This document shows positions 53,561 through 63,172 of a DNA stretch of 64,000 nucleotides, piece by piece. The stretch is taken from contig NZ_JNLC01000013.1 of the NCBI RefSeq assembly GCF_000702305.1, positions 248,001 to 312,000 on the forward strand, given 5' to 3'. How positions within the stretch are numbered: the stretch's first letter is position 1; each line of letters starts with the position of its first letter. Both the position numbers and the translations under genes were made by a program. This DNA comes from Allobosea sp. 117 (GTDB lineage Bacteria > Pseudomonadota > Alphaproteobacteria > Rhizobiales > Xanthobacteraceae). A model generated the notes under the pieces. That model was not told the DNA's origin, made no database searches, and worked only from the letters and a program-made list of their open reading frames with translations.

Positions 53561-55513
53561 TCACTGCAGCCGCTGGCCGGCCGGCGCGCCGGCGCTGCGG
53601 GCGGGCGAACGTGACGGGCCTCCGCGCGGCGAGCCGCCACGCGCGATCTTCGCGTTGGCCTTCTCGTCGAACAGCTCGGCGAGCTTCTCGGTCATGGCGC
53701 CGCCGAGTTCCTCGGCGTCGACGATGGTGACGGCGCGCTTGTAGTAGCGCGTCACGTCGTGGCCGATTCCGATGGCGATCAGCTCCACCGGCGAGCGGTC
53801 CTCGATCTGCTGAATGATCCAGCGCAGATGCCGCTCCAGATAATTGCCGGGGTTCACCGAGAGAGTGGAATCGTCGACCGGCGCGCCGTCGGAGATCATC
53901 ATCAGGATGCGGCGGGACTCGTTGCGCGCCAGCAGGCGGTTATGCGCCCAGTCCAGCGCCTCGCCGTCGATGTTCTCCTTCAAAAGGCCCTCGCGCATCA
54001 TCAGGCCGAGATTCTTGCGCGCGCGGCGCCAGGGGGCGTCGGCGGCCTTGTAGATGATGTGGCGCAGGTCGTTGAGCCGGCCGGGCGCCACCGGCTTGCC
54101 GGAGGCGAGCCACGCCTCGCGCGCCTGCCCGCCCTTCCACGCCTTGGTGGTGAAGCCGAGGATCTCGACCTTCACGCCGCAGCGCTCAAGGGTTCTGGCA
54201 AGTATGTCCGCGCAGGCGGCGGCGACCGTGATCGGGCGCCCGCGCATCGAGCCGGAATTGTCGAGCAACAGCGTCACCACGGTGTCGCGGAAGTCGGTGT
54301 CGCGCTCGCGCTTGAAGGAGAGCGGCTGCATCGGGTCGATGATGACGCGCTGCAGGCGCGCCGGGTCGAGCATGCCCTCTTCGAGGTCGAACTCCCAGCC
54401 GCGGCTCTGCTGCGCCATCAGCCGGCGCTGCAGCCGGTTGGCGAGGCGGGCGACGACGCCCTGCAGATGCACGAGCTGCTTGTCGAGATAGGAGCGCAGA
54501 CGCGAGAGCTCCTCGGGGTCGCACAGCTCGTCGGCGTTCACCGTCTCGTCGAAGCGCGGCGTGAAGGGGTGGTATTCGGGCGCGCGCGGCTCGGCCACCG
54601 CCGGCGTCTGCGGGCGCCAGGGCTCGCTCGAATCATCCGCATCGCCGAGCTCGGCGTCGTCGGAGAGCTCGGAGGTCGGCTGCTCCTGCTGCTCCTCGGA
54701 ATCCTCGGGCGTCTGGTCGGAGGAGAGCTCGCTCTCGACCTCGGTGGTGCCCTCGGCGTTCTCCTCCTGATCGGCGTCGGCGCCCTTGCCGGCGTCGTCC
54801 TCGCGCTTGTCGTCGGCGTCGGTGGAGGGGTCGTTGTTCTCGTCGAAGGGGGCGATGTCCTCGCCCATGCCGAGCGAGGAGAGCAGATCGCGCATCGCCT
54901 CGGCGAAGTGTCGCTGGTCGTCGGCGGCGGTCGCCAGCTCGTCGAGCGCGGTGGCGCCGCGTTCCTCGATGAAGCCACGCCAGAGATTGACCATCTCGCG
55001 CGCGGCGGCCGGCGGCGCCATGCCGGTGAGGCGCTCGCGCAGGATCAGCGAGAGCGCGTCTTCGAGCGGCGCGTCGGAGCGGTCGGCGAGCTGGGCGAAG
55101 TTGGCCTTCTGGTAGCGGTCCTCCAGCATGGCCGAGAGGTTCAGCGCGACGCCGTCCATGCGCAGCGCGCCGAGCGCCTCGCAGCGCGTCTGCTCGGCCG
55201 CCTCGAAGGCGGCGCGGGCGGCCTGCCCGGTGGGCACCAGCCTCTTGTGCACCTTCGGATCATGGCAGGCGAGGCGCAGCGCCATGGAATCGGCGTGGCC
55301 GCGCAGCACGGCGGCGTCCTGCTTGGTCAGGCGACGGCTCGGCTCGGGCAGGCGCGCGCGGCCCTCGCCATAGCCCGGCCGCTCGGTGCCGAAGGTCACC
55401 TCGATCTCCCGATTCCCCGCAATCGCGCGCAGGCAGCCGGTCACCGCCCGCTTCAGCGGCTCGGTGGGGGATTCCTTCGGCGGGGTGCGCGGATTGCGGT
55501 TGGTCGAGGACAT
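53561..55513 (-). CDS. cobT: cobaltochelatase subunit CobT
   Basis: A 650-residue subunit of the aerobic cobalt chelatase. The N-terminal region ([22 protein letters not shown]) leads to a long acidic stretch rich in Asp, Glu and Ser at about residues 220-300. The C-terminal von Willebrand A domain has the MIDAS motif [15 protein letters not shown] and later [14 protein letters not shown]. With CobS it forms the AAA+ motor that helps CobN insert cobalt into hydrogenobyrinate diamide; cobN is not in the window. A basic Gly/Pro/Ser tail ends the protein. It begins four bases after the cobS stop. Confidence 0.95.
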   Translation of the reverse strand: MSSTNRNPRTPPKESPTEPLKRAVTGCLRAIAGNREIEVTFGTERPGYGEGRARLPEPSRRLTKQDAAVLRGHADSMALRLACHDPKVHKRLVPTGQAARAAFEAAEQTRCEALGALRMDGVALNLSAMLEDRYQKANFAQLADRSDAPLEDALSLILRERLTGMAPPAAAREMVNLWRGFIEERGATALDELATAADDQRHFAEAMRDLLSSLGMGEDIAPFDENNDPSTDADDKREDDAGKGADADQEENAEGTTEVESELSSDQTPEDSEEQQEQPTSELSDDAELGDADDSSEPWRPQTPAVAEPRAPEYHPFTPRFDETVNADELCDPEELSRLRSYLDKQLVHLQGVVARLANRLQRRLMAQQSRGWEFDLEEGMLDPARLQRVIIDPMQPLSFKRERDTDFRDTVVTLLLDNSGSMRGRPITVAAACADILARTLERCGVKVEILGFTTKAWKGGQAREAWLASGKPVAPGRLNDLRHIIYKAADAPWRRARKNLGLMMREGLLKENIDGEALDWAHNRLLARNESRRILMMISDGAPVDDSTLSVNPGNYLERHLRWIIQQIEDRSPVELIAIGIGHDVTRYYKRAVTIVDAEELGGAMTEKLAELFDEKANAKIARGGSPRGGPSRSPARSAGAPAGQRLQ

Positions 55514-55517
55514 GAGG

Positions 55518-56504
55518 TCAGCTCAGCGCGACGTTGACGGCGGACTCGGTCAGCTCCTTGCCGAAGCAGCGCTGGTAGAACTCGGCGACCAGCGTGCGCT
55601 CCAGTTCGTCGCACTTGTTGAGGAAGGTGACGCGGAAGGCGAAGGCGAGATCCTTGAAGATGTCCGCGTTCTCCGCCCAGGTGATCACCGTGCGCGGGCT
55701 CATCACGGTCGACAGGTCGCCATTGATGAAGGCCTGCCGCGTGAGGTCGGCGAGGCGCACCATGCGCGAGACCGTGTCGCGGCCTTCCGTGGTCTGGAAG
55801 TGCTTGGCCTTGGCGACGACGATGTCGACCTCCTTGTCGTGGGCCAGGTAGTTCAGCGAGGTGACGATGGACCAGCGGTCCATCTGCGCCTGGTTGATCT
55901 GCTGGGTGCCGTGATAGAGGCCGGTGGTGTCGCCGAGGCCGATGGTGTTGGCGGTCGAGAACAGCCGGAAGGCGCTGTGCGGGCGGATGACGCGGTTCTG
56001 GTCGAGCAGCGTCAGGCGGCCGGAGGATTCCAGTACGCGCTGGATCACGAACATCACGTCCGGGCGGCCGGCGTCATATTCGTCGAACACCAGGGCGACG
56101 TTGTTCTGGTAGGCCCAGGGCAGGATGCCGTCGCGGAACTCCGTGACCTGCATGCCTTCCTTCACCACGATGGCGTCCTTGCCGATCAGGTCGATGCGGC
56201 TGATGTGGCTGTCGAGGTTGACGCGCACGCAAGGCCAGTTGAGCCGCGCGGCGACCTGCTCGATATGGGTCGACTTGCCGGTGCCATGATAGCCAGTGAC
56301 CATCACGCGGCGGTTATGGGCGAAACCGGCAAGGATGGCGAGGGTAGTGGCGCGGTCGAACAGATAGTCCGGGTCGAGGTCCGGCACATATTCGTCGGGT
56401 TCCGCATAGGCCGGCACTTCGAGATCGACGTCGAGGCCGAAGACCTGACGAACCGAGACCTTCATGTCCGGAACCGGGGCAGCTTGGGTGGTGGTCGCGG
56501 TCAT
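55518..56504 (-). CDS. cobS: cobaltochelatase subunit CobS
   Basis: A 328-residue AAA+ ATPase. Walker A is [21 protein letters not shown], Walker [16 protein letters not shown], followed by sensor region [31 protein letters not shown]. An N-terminal CobS_N segment ([24 protein letters not shown]) is present. It drives cobalt insertion in aerobic cobalamin synthesis together with CobT. GGAGGAAGG precedes the ATG. The DnaJ-like gene is 121 bp upstream on the same strand. Confidence 0.96.
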   Translation of the reverse strand: MTATTTQAAPVPDMKVSVRQVFGLDVDLEVPAYAEPDEYVPDLDPDYLFDRATTLAILAGFAHNRRVMVTGYHGTGKSTHIEQVAARLNWPCVRVNLDSHISRIDLIGKDAIVVKEGMQVTEFRDGILPWAYQNNVALVFDEYDAGRPDVMFVIQRVLESSGRLTLLDQNRVIRPHSAFRLFSTANTIGLGDTTGLYHGTQQINQAQMDRWSIVTSLNYLAHDKEVDIVVAKAKHFQTTEGRDTVSRMVRLADLTRQAFINGDLSTVMSPRTVITWAENADIFKDLAFAFRVTFLNKCDELERTLVAEFYQRCFGKELTESAVNVALS

Positions 56505-56625
56505 CCTTCCTCCGTTGCCGCCGCTGCGGCATGGTCGTGAGCGTCTCGTGAACGTCAGGTTGTCTTAAAGCCTTTTGCCGCGCTGCGAAATGCTTCGCGT
56601 CGAGCGGCACGGGCACAATCGAGCA

Positions 56626-57252
56626 TCAACAGAAGCCTGCGCCTTTCAGGTAGTTATAGGCCTGAATCACATCGCGCAGGCGATCTTCGGTCGATATGTC
56701 GCCCCCGTTCGCGTCGGGGTGGTATTTCTTTACGAGCACCTTGAAGCGGGCCTTGATCTCCTCGGCCGAGGCGCTGAGCTCGACGCCGAGCGTCTCCAGC
56801 GCCTTGCGCTCGGCGTTGCGGATCATCCGGCTCTCGCGGGCGGGCTCCGCCTCGGGCCGCGCGGTGCCGCCGAACTCACCGAACACGCCGAAGGGATCAG
56901 CGAAGCCGGCGCCGGGATGGCTGCGCTGGAACTCGTCGGCGACGCGGGCGCGCCCGCCGTTCTGGCCCATCTTCCAGGTCGGCCGGTGGCCGGTCAGCGC
57001 GTCCTTCTGATAGGCGGCGACGGCGTCGTCCGGCATGCCGGCGAAGTAGTTGTAGGACTGGTTGTAGGCGCGCACATGCTCGAAGCAGTAGCGCCAGAAC
57101 TGGCCTTCCTGGTGCCGCCCCTTGGGTGCGCGGTGGGTGGCCGGCTCCTCGCATCCGGCCCATTCGCAGGTCGGGCAGGCGGCGGCGCGCAGGCGCCGGT
57201 CCTTGTCCGGCTTGACGCGGATGCGATCGAAGATGGGAGAGTCGAGTTTCAT
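56626..57252 (-). CDS. DnaJ domain protein with N-terminal Cys-rich region
   Basis: A 208-residue protein with a C-terminal J domain: ALETLGVELSASAEEIKARFKVLVKKYHPDANGGD, containing the HPD tripeptide that stimulates Hsp70. The N-terminal half has CPTCEWAGCEEPATHRAPKG and FWRYCFEHVRAYNQSYNYF, a probable small zinc site seen in Hyphomicrobiales versions. It is a co-chaperone of unknown client. It lies upstream of cobS-cobT and is divergent from bolA, a conserved neighbourhood that does not prove a role in cobalamin synthesis. Confidence 0.92.
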   Translation of the reverse strand: MKLDSPIFDRIRVKPDKDRRLRAAACPTCEWAGCEEPATHRAPKGRHQEGQFWRYCFEHVRAYNQSYNYFAGMPDDAVAAYQKDALTGHRPTWKMGQNGGRARVADEFQRSHPGAGFADPFGVFGEFGGTARPEAEPARESRMIRNAERKALETLGVELSASAEEIKARFKVLVKKYHPDANGGDISTEDRLRDVIQAYNYLKGAGFC

Positions 57253-57363
57253 GGCGGCGATTATGCTGGCGTGGGCTCAGGTATACAAGAAACCTCGGGG
57301 GCATAACCGCCTCCGCGGGCCGGATATTGACGCGGTGTTGCGCGCCGGGTACCGCATCGCGGC

Positions 57364-57660
57364 ATGAACAGCCCGACGCCGCCTTCCCCCGCCGTTGCCG
57401 ACGCGCTGGCGCGCATCCGCGTGGCGCTGGCCGAGCTCTCCCCGACCGTGCTCGACCTCGAGGATGAAAGCCATCGCCACGAGGGCCATGGCGGCCATCG
57501 TCCCGGTCAGCTCACCCACCTGAGGGTACGCATCGTGGCCGAGGCGTTCCGCGGACTGTCCCGCATCGAGCGGCATCGGGTGGTGAACGGCCTTCTGGCT
57601 GCGGAGCTGGCCCGCAGCCTGCACGCGCTCGCCATCGAGGCGAAGGCGCCGGGGGAATGA
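57364..57660 (+). CDS. bolA: BolA family protein
   Basis: A 98-residue BolA: RIRVALAELSPTVLDLEDESHRHEGHGGHRPGQLTHLRVRIVAEAFRGLSRIERHRVVNGLL in outline, with the helix-turn-like RIERHRVVNGLLAAEL and LHALAIEAKAP. The His residues in ESHRHEGHGG and before LRVRI are the sites at which BolA proteins share a 2Fe-2S cluster with monothiol glutaredoxins. It links iron-sulfur status to stress responses. Divergent from the DnaJ-like gene. Confidence 0.93.
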   Translation: MNSPTPPSPAVADALARIRVALAELSPTVLDLEDESHRHEGHGGHRPGQLTHLRVRIVAEAFRGLSRIERHRVVNGLLAAELARSLHALAIEAKAPGE

Positions 57661-57724
57661 TCTGAAAGGCTGGGTCGCCCGCCAGATATGGGTGCGCGGG
57701 GTCGAAATTCCAGACGCCGGTGCC

Positions 57725-58603
57725 TCACGCTACACGCTGCGCCGGCAGGGGCATCACCCGGAGCAGGGTGATGCGGTTGCGCTGCTTGCGCATCACCTGG
57801 AAGCGGAAGCCGTGGAAGATGAAGGTCTGGCCCGGCTCGGGGATGATGCGCGCCTCGTGGATGACGAGGCCGGCGATGGTGGTGGCTTCCTCGTCCGGCA
57901 GGTGCCAGCCCATGGCGCGGTTGAGGTCGCGGATGGCGACGCTGCCCTCGACGCTGACCGAGCCATCCGGATGGCGGCGGGCGCCGGTGAAGGCGATGTC
58001 GTGCTCGTCGGCGATATCGCCGACGATCTCCTCCAATATGTCCTCCAGCGTGACGAGGCCCATCACCTCGCCATACTCGTCGACCACCAGCGCGAAATGC
58101 TGCTTGCGGCGGCGGAAGGCCTTGAGCTGGTCGGCGACCGAGGTGCTGTCCGGCACGAACCAGGCGGGCAGGGCGATCTTCTGGATGTCGAGCCGGGTGA
58201 CGTCGTTGGCGAGCGCCTGCAGCTCGCGCAGCAGGTCCTTGGCGTGCAGCACGCCGACGATGTTGTCCGGACTGTCGCGCCACAGCGGTAGGCGGGTGAA
58301 GGGGGAGGCCAGCACCTCGCGCACCAGTTCCTCGGGTGGCTCGCCGGCGTCGAGCGTCGCCATCTTGGTGCGGTGGACCATGATGTCGGAGACTTCGAGC
58401 TCGCGCAGATTGAGCAGGCCCGCGACCATGTCGCGGTCGTCGTCCGCGAGCCCGGCTGCCGTCTGCAGCGTCGCGATCGCCTCGCGGAGCTTTTCCTCCT
58501 CGTTCGGAGCGGGAGGCTGTGGCGGGGGCGCCGCGGCGGCCGTCTCGTTGCGGCGTCGCCGTGCCGCCGCGCGCAGCCGGGCGATGACCGCGAGCGACCT
58601 CAT
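57725..58603 (-). CDS. HlyC/CorC family protein with paired CBS domains
   Basis: A 292-residue soluble protein lacking the DUF21 membrane domain. After a Pro/Ala-rich N-terminus it has LNLRELEVSDIMVHRTKMATLDAG and a pair of CBS domains (about residues 75-195, including FALVVDEYGEVMGLVTLEDILEEIVGDI), then the CorC_HlyC domain with VSVEGSVAIRDLNRAMGWHLPDEEATTIAGLVI. Related proteins act in magnesium or cobalt efflux or envelope maintenance. The ATG overlaps the aroB stop (ATGA), so it is the third gene of an aroK-aroB-HlyC operon. Confidence 0.93.
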   Translation of the reverse strand: MRSLAVIARLRAAARRRRNETAAAAPPPQPPAPNEEEKLREAIATLQTAAGLADDDRDMVAGLLNLRELEVSDIMVHRTKMATLDAGEPPEELVREVLASPFTRLPLWRDSPDNIVGVLHAKDLLRELQALANDVTRLDIQKIALPAWFVPDSTSVADQLKAFRRRKQHFALVVDEYGEVMGLVTLEDILEEIVGDIADEHDIAFTGARRHPDGSVSVEGSVAIRDLNRAMGWHLPDEEATTIAGLVIHEARIIPEPGQTFIFHGFRFQVMRKQRNRITLLRVMPLPAQRVA

Positions 58604-59727
58604 TGCCGCTCGGCCTCGAGGAAGGCGCGCACCGCGGCGGGATCGACGTCGCGGGCGATGAAGCTCTGGCCGATGCCGCGGGCGAGGATGAAGGTGAGCG
58701 CGCCGCGCGAGACCTTCTTGTCCTGCGCGATCAGGTTCATCAGCCCGTCGGTGTCCGGCAGTTCGCCGGGGATGTCGGCGATGCGGGTCGGCAGCCCGAC
58801 GGCGCGCAGATGCGCGGCCACGCGCTCGGCGTCCTGGCCCGCGCACAGGCCCTGCGAGACCGAGAACCGGAAGGCCTGTGCCATGCCGACCGCCACCGCC
58901 TCGCCATGCAGCAGGCGCTGCGAGAAGCCGGCGCCGGCCTCCAGCGCGTGGCCGAAGGTGTGGCCGAGATTGAGCAAGGCGCGGTCGCCGGTCTCGAACT
59001 CGTCGCGCGCCACCACGTCGGCCTTGGAGGCGCAACTGGTGGCGATCGCCTCGATGCGCGCCGGGCCGCCGGCGAACACCTCGCGCCATTTGCGCTCCAG
59101 CCACTCGAAGAAGGGGGCGTTGTCGATCAGCCCGTATTTGGCGACCTCGGCATAGCCGGCGCGGAACTCGCGCAAGGGGAGCGTGTCGAGCGCGTCGGTG
59201 TCGGCGAGCACCAGGACCGGCTGGTGGAAGGCGCCGATCAGGTTCTTGCCGTGGCGCGAATTGATGCCGGTCTTGCCGCCGACGGAGGAATCCACCTGCG
59301 CCAGCAGGCTGGTCGGCACCTGCACGAAGTCGACGCCGCGCCGCAGCGTCGCGGCCGCGAAGCCGGCGAGATCGCCGACCACGCCGCCGCCGAGCGCCAG
59401 GACGAGGTCGCGCCGCTCGATTCGGGCGGCGAGCAGGCCGTCGAGCACGGCCTCGAAGGTGGCGAAGCTCTTCGAGCCCTCGCCCGGCGCCACGGTGACG
59501 GTCGAGGGGGTGAGGCCGGCCTCCTTCAGCGAGGCTTCGACCGGCGCGAGATGGCGTTCCGCCACATTGGCGTCGGTGACGATGCCGACCCGCGCGCCGG
59601 GCCGCAGCGCGGCGATGCGGGAGCCGAGGCCGGCGATCAGCCCCGGCCCGATCACGATGTCATAGGCGCGGGCGCCGAGGCCGACAGGCACCACGGTCGG
59701 GGCTTCGATGTCGTGAAGGGCGCTCAC
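58600..59727 (-). CDS. aroB: 3-dehydroquinate synthase
   Basis: A 375-residue enzyme forming 3-dehydroquinate from DAHP, second step of the shikimate pathway. NAD-binding motifs EGSKSFATFEAVLDGL and LALGGGVVGDLAGFAAATLRRG, VPTSLLAQVDSSVGGKTGIN and the metal-binding LNLGHTFGHALEAGAGF and LLHGEAVAVGM are all present. It overlaps aroK upstream and the HlyC/CorC gene downstream by four bases each, so the operon is tightly coupled. Confidence 0.97.
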   Translation of the reverse strand: MSALHDIEAPTVVPVGLGARAYDIVIGPGLIAGLGSRIAALRPGARVGIVTDANVAERHLAPVEASLKEAGLTPSTVTVAPGEGSKSFATFEAVLDGLLAARIERRDLVLALGGGVVGDLAGFAAATLRRGVDFVQVPTSLLAQVDSSVGGKTGINSRHGKNLIGAFHQPVLVLADTDALDTLPLREFRAGYAEVAKYGLIDNAPFFEWLERKWREVFAGGPARIEAIATSCASKADVVARDEFETGDRALLNLGHTFGHALEAGAGFSQRLLHGEAVAVGMAQAFRFSVSQGLCAGQDAERVAAHLRAVGLPTRIADIPGELPDTDGLMNLIAQDKKVSRGALTFILARGIGQSFIARDVDPAAVRAFLEAERQ

Positions 59728-60368
59728 GCCTCGTCTCCTTTCGGCACGTCCGCATCCGGCGATCCCGCAAGGTGCTGGCCGAGCGCGGCCATCACCTCCT
59801 CGACCATGATCTCGTGCGGAACCTCATGCGAGATGACGGTGACATCGGCGAGACCATAGACCGGGTAGCGCTCCTCGATCAGCCGCGACAGCGTGGCGGC
59901 GGGGTCGCCGCTCTTCAGGAGCGGGCGGTCGTCGCGCCGGCGCACGCGGCGCAGCAGCACGTCGAGCTCGGCCTTCAGCCAGACCGAGACGCCCCGCTCG
60001 GCGATGGCCGCGCGGGTCTCGCCATTCATGAAAGCGCCGCCGCCGGTCGCCACCACGTTCGGCGCACCTTCCAGCAGGCGGGCAATGACGCGCTTCTCGC
60101 CGGCCCGGAAAGCGGGCTCGCCGTGCTGGGCAAAGATCTCGGGGATGGTCATGCCGGCGGCATGCTCGATCTCGGTGTCGGCATCGACGAAGGGCAGCCC
60201 CATGCGCCGGGCGAGACGCTTGCCGAGCGACGACTTGCCGGCCCCCATCATGCCGACCAGCACGATGGAGCGCTCGCCGAGCTGCCGGCGCACCCGCGCG
60301 GCGTGCTCGTCTTCCGGTTCGTTGGTCGCGGCGTCCATGGCGGCGGCGTCCATGCGGCGGTGTTCCAT
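59724..60368 (-). CDS. aroK: shikimate kinase
   Basis: A shikimate kinase of about 214 residues with the P-loop LVGMMGAGKSSLGKRLARRMG, DADTEIEHAAGMTIPEIF, the shikimate-contacting VVATGGGAFMNGETR and the lid RRVRRRDDRPLL. It phosphorylates shikimate. The start is unclear: ATG codons at 60368, 60353 and 60338 and a GTG at 60398 are all possible and none has a good ribosome-binding site; I used the first ATG. First gene of the aroK-aroB-HlyC operon and divergent from the small membrane peptide gene. Confidence 0.94.
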   Translation of the reverse strand: MEHRRMDAAAMDAATNEPEDEHAARVRRQLGERSIVLVGMMGAGKSSLGKRLARRMGLPFVDADTEIEHAAGMTIPEIFAQHGEPAFRAGEKRVIARLLEGAPNVVATGGGAFMNGETRAAIAERGVSVWLKAELDVLLRRVRRRDDRPLLKSGDPAATLSRLIEERYPVYGLADVTVISHEVPHEIMVEEVMAALGQHLAGSPDADVPKGDEA

Positions 60369-60517
60369 GGCCGGCGGGGAGGCCGGCCGCTCCGCCACCT
60401 ATCACCGGTCGCCGGGCGAGGCAATTCGGCGCGCGCGCCGTTCCGTCAGGGGGGCGAAGGCACTAGCATGGAGGGTACCGACATCCCGCGATTCGAACCG
60501 CCAGATCCGCGACCGCC

Positions 60518-60661
60518 ATGCCGAGCCTGATCCGCCTTCTCGTCATCCTCGGAGTGATCGGCGGCATCGCCTATGGCACGCTCTGGGTGTTCGCCAATCT
60601 CGTGGAGCCGCATCCGCGCGAGATGAGCGCCACCGTCCCGCAGGAGCGCTTCGCCAAATGA
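60518..60661 (+). CDS. 47-residue single-span membrane peptide overlapping xerD
   Basis: A 47-codon reading frame from the ATG at 60518: LIRLLVILGVIGGIAYGTLW is a membrane helix, followed by VFANLVEPHPREMSATVPQ and ERFAK. The stop overlaps the xerD ATG (ATGA), which argues that the peptide is translated and coupled to xerD. I recall similar short peptides before xerD in rhizobia, sometimes mislabelled histidine kinase. Function unknown; it is too short for any enzyme. Confidence 0.7.
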   Translation: MPSLIRLLVILGVIGGIAYGTLWVFANLVEPHPREMSATVPQERFAK

Positions 60662-61668
60662 GCGCCGGCAAGGGCATCCCGTCGCGTGGCCCGGTCGCCC
60701 TGTTCCTCGACATGCTGGCGGCCGAGCGCGGGGCCGGGCCGAACACGCTCGACGCCTATGGGCGCGATCTGTCGGACTATACGGAGTTCCTCGCGAGCGA
60801 GGGGTGCGGCCCGCTCGACGGCGGCACGCAGGCCATCCGCACCTATCTCGCCGAGCTGACGAAGCGCGGCTTCGCCACCACCACCGTCGCCCGCCGCCTC
60901 TCCGCCATCCGCCAACTCCACCGCTTCCTCTACGTCGAGGGCTACCGGGGCGACGATCCTGCCGCCGTGCTGGAGGGGCCGAAGCGCGGCCGGCCGCTGC
61001 CGAAGGTGCTCTCGCTCGACGAGGTCACGCGGCTGATCGAGACCGCCCATGCGCGCGCCGGCGATCCGCAGGCCTCGCCGTCCGAGCGGGCGCGCCGGGC
61101 GCGCGTTGCCTGCTTCATCGAGCTGCTCTACGCGACGGGGCTGCGCGTTTCCGAGCTCGCGGCGCTGCCGGCGAGCGCGGCGCGGGCGCAGGGCGACGCG
61201 CTGATCGTGCGCGGCAAAGGCAACAAGGAGCGGCTGGTGCCGCTCGGCGACCCGGCCAAGGCCGCCATGGCCGCCTACCGCGCCGCGCAGGAGGCCGCAT
61301 CGCAAGCCGCCGCCGAGGCTGCGAAAGCTGCGAAAAGGGCAGGGGGAAAGCGCCCGGCCGGGCAGAAGGCGACCGGCGGCTCGCGCTGGCTGTTTTCCTC
61401 GGCGGCGGCGAGCGGGCACATCACCCGCCAGCAGGTCGCGCTCGATCTCAAGGACCTCGCGCTCAACGCCGGGCTCGACCCCGCCAAGCTCTCCCCGCAC
61501 GTGCTGCGCCACGCCTTCGCCAGCCACCTGCTCGCCCATGGCGCCGACCTCAGGGTGGTGCAGACCCTGCTCGGCCACGCCGACGTCTCGACCACGCAGA
61601 TCTATACGCATGTGCTGGACGAGCGGCTGAAGAGCCTCGTCAGGGACCTGCACCCGCTGGCGGAATGA
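60658..61668 (+). CDS. xerD: site-specific tyrosine recombinase XerD
   Basis: A 336-residue tyrosine recombinase. An N-terminal SAM-like core-binding domain (FLDMLAAERGAGPNTLDAYGRDLSDY) precedes the catalytic domain with the first Arg in LLYATGLRVSELAALP, Lys in IVRGKGNKERLVPLG, the HxxR box in LSPHVLRHAFASHLLAHGADLRVVQTLLGHADVST and the nucleophilic Tyr in TTQIYTHV. A roughly 30-residue Ala/Lys-rich insertion (AQEAASQAAAEAAKAAKR and on) between the Lys and HxxR motifs lengthens it beyond the usual 300. XerD resolves chromosome dimers at dif. No mobile element surrounds it. Confidence 0.93.
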   Translation: MSAGKGIPSRGPVALFLDMLAAERGAGPNTLDAYGRDLSDYTEFLASEGCGPLDGGTQAIRTYLAELTKRGFATTTVARRLSAIRQLHRFLYVEGYRGDDPAAVLEGPKRGRPLPKVLSLDEVTRLIETAHARAGDPQASPSERARRARVACFIELLYATGLRVSELAALPASAARAQGDALIVRGKGNKERLVPLGDPAKAAMAAYRAAQEAASQAAAEAAKAAKRAGGKRPAGQKATGGSRWLFSSAAASGHITRQQVALDLKDLALNAGLDPAKLSPHVLRHAFASHLLAHGADLRVVQTLLGHADVSTTQIYTHVLDERLKSLVRDLHPLAE

Positions 61669-61745
61669 CCGTTGCCGACGCGGGCCGCTCCATCGGATCG
61701 AATTATGGTCTAGCTTCTGCCCATTGAATCGCGGGGGCGGATGAG

Positions 61746-63137
61746 ATGCGCGAGCTGGAGATATCCGATCAGGAGCTGTCGGCGCTGATGGAGCGCACGC
61801 TCGGGCTCGCCCGGACCTACTGGTCCGGGGTCGAGGCCCTGCCGGCCGCCCCGGTGGCGAGCGCCGGGCAGATGCAGGAGCTGTTCGCGAGGCCGTGGGC
61901 GGAGACCGGCCGTGGAAGCACGGTGTTGGACGACTTCACGCGCATCTCCGCGCATGTGCGGCCCTCGGGCGGGCGGTTCTTCGGCTATGTCTTCGGCTCC
62001 GGCGAACCGGTCGGGGCGCTCGGCGAATGGCTCGCCGCCGTGCTCAACCAGAATGTCGGGGCCTGGCGGTCGGCGCCCGCCGCGACCGCCATCGAGCAGA
62101 CCGCCGTGGGCTGGCTGGCCGAGGCGGTCGGCTGCGCCGGCTTCACCGGCAGCCTGTGCGGCGGCGGCTCGGCGGCCAACCTGATGGCGCTCGCCATGGC
62201 GCGCGAGGCGAAGCTGCCCGCCAATGAGGACGGCGCCCGGCCGGGCATCGTCTACGCCTCCGAGCAGGTGCACATGTCGATCCCGAAGGCGGTCGCGCTG
62301 CTCGGCCTCGGGCGCAAGAACCTGCGGCTGATCCCGGTCGACGACGGTTTTCGCATGCGGGTCGACGCGCTGGAAGCGGCGATCGCGCAGGATCGGGCCT
62401 CGGGCGCGACGCCGATCGCGATCGTCGCGACGGCCGGCGCGGTGGCAACTGGCGCCATCGACCCGCTTGAAGAGATCGCCGCAATCGCCCGCCGCGAATG
62501 GCTGTGGATGCATGTCGACGGCGCCTATGGCGGGCTCGCCGCGCTGGCGATGCCGGAACAGTTCCGCGGGCTGTCGGAGGTCGATTCGCTCTCCCTCGAC
62601 GCGCATAAATGGCTCTACCAGCCGGTCGATTGCGGCTGTCTCGTCTATCGCGACGCAGCGGTCGCGCGCCTCGCCTTCTCGCACAGCGGCGACTATGTGC
62701 GGGCGCTGAACGAGAATCCGCAGGAGGCGTTCGCCTTCTTCGAGGAATCGGTGGAGCTCACCCGCCGTTTCCGCGCCCTGAAGCTCTGGATGTCGCTGCA
62801 ATATCACGGGCGTGCCGCTTTCCGCGCGGCGATCGCGCGCGATCTCGGCCATGCGCAGATGCTGGCCGAGGCGGTCGCGGCCCGTCCCGAGCTCGAACTG
62901 CTCGCGCCGGTACCGCTCAGCGCGGTGTGCTTCCGGCATCGCGCGCGGGACAATGCCGCGGTGCTGCGGCGGGTGCTGGCGCGCGGGCGGGTGTATCTGT
63001 CGAACGCGACGATTAACGGGCAGTTCGCGCTCCGGGCCTGCTTCGTCAATCACCGCACCCGGCCGGAGGACGTCGCGATGATCGTCGAGGAGGTCCTCGC
63101 CGCCGCGGACGATCTCAATGACCGCCCCGCCGCCTGA
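61746..63137 (+). CDS. PLP-dependent group II decarboxylase (aromatic-amino-acid/glutamate type)
   Basis: A 463-residue fold-type I enzyme. The N-terminal [26 protein letters not shown] and [20 protein letters not shown] form the cofactor-phosphate site; [11 protein letters not shown] carries the ring-stacking and Asp residues; the Schiff-base lysine is in [17 protein letters not shown]. These fit the pyridoxal-dependent decarboxylase family that includes aromatic-L-amino-acid, glutamate and diaminobutyrate decarboxylases. The substrate is not evident. The adjacent cysteine-synthase-like gene, 35 bp downstream, may be co-transcribed. Confidence 0.9.
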   Translation: MRELEISDQELSALMERTLGLARTYWSGVEALPAAPVASAGQMQELFARPWAETGRGSTVLDDFTRISAHVRPSGGRFFGYVFGSGEPVGALGEWLAAVLNQNVGAWRSAPAATAIEQTAVGWLAEAVGCAGFTGSLCGGGSAANLMALAMAREAKLPANEDGARPGIVYASEQVHMSIPKAVALLGLGRKNLRLIPVDDGFRMRVDALEAAIAQDRASGATPIAIVATAGAVATGAIDPLEEIAAIARREWLWMHVDGAYGGLAALAMPEQFRGLSEVDSLSLDAHKWLYQPVDCGCLVYRDAAVARLAFSHSGDYVRALNENPQEAFAFFEESVELTRRFRALKLWMSLQYHGRAAFRAAIARDLGHAQMLAEAVAARPELELLAPVPLSAVCFRHRARDNAAVLRRVLARGRVYLSNATINGQFALRACFVNHRTRPEDVAMIVEEVLAAADDLNDRPAA

Positions 63138-63172
63138 CGCCGCGCGGGTTGAGCACGGCCCGGCAAGCCGCA

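Noticed and set aside
53759-55537. Open frame of about 592 codons on the plus strand
   Set aside because: Antisense to cobT; no domain, and the vWA MIDAS motif is clear on the other strand.
60480-60505. GGTTCGAATC on the minus strand, resembling a tRNA T-arm
   Set aside because: The flanking five-base stem does not pair and no anticodon or acceptor arm can be drawn, so it is not a tRNA.
60658-61668. Phage or island integrase
   Set aside because: The sequence is XerD-like, sits in a conserved chromosomal context and has no att site, tRNA or cargo genes beside it.
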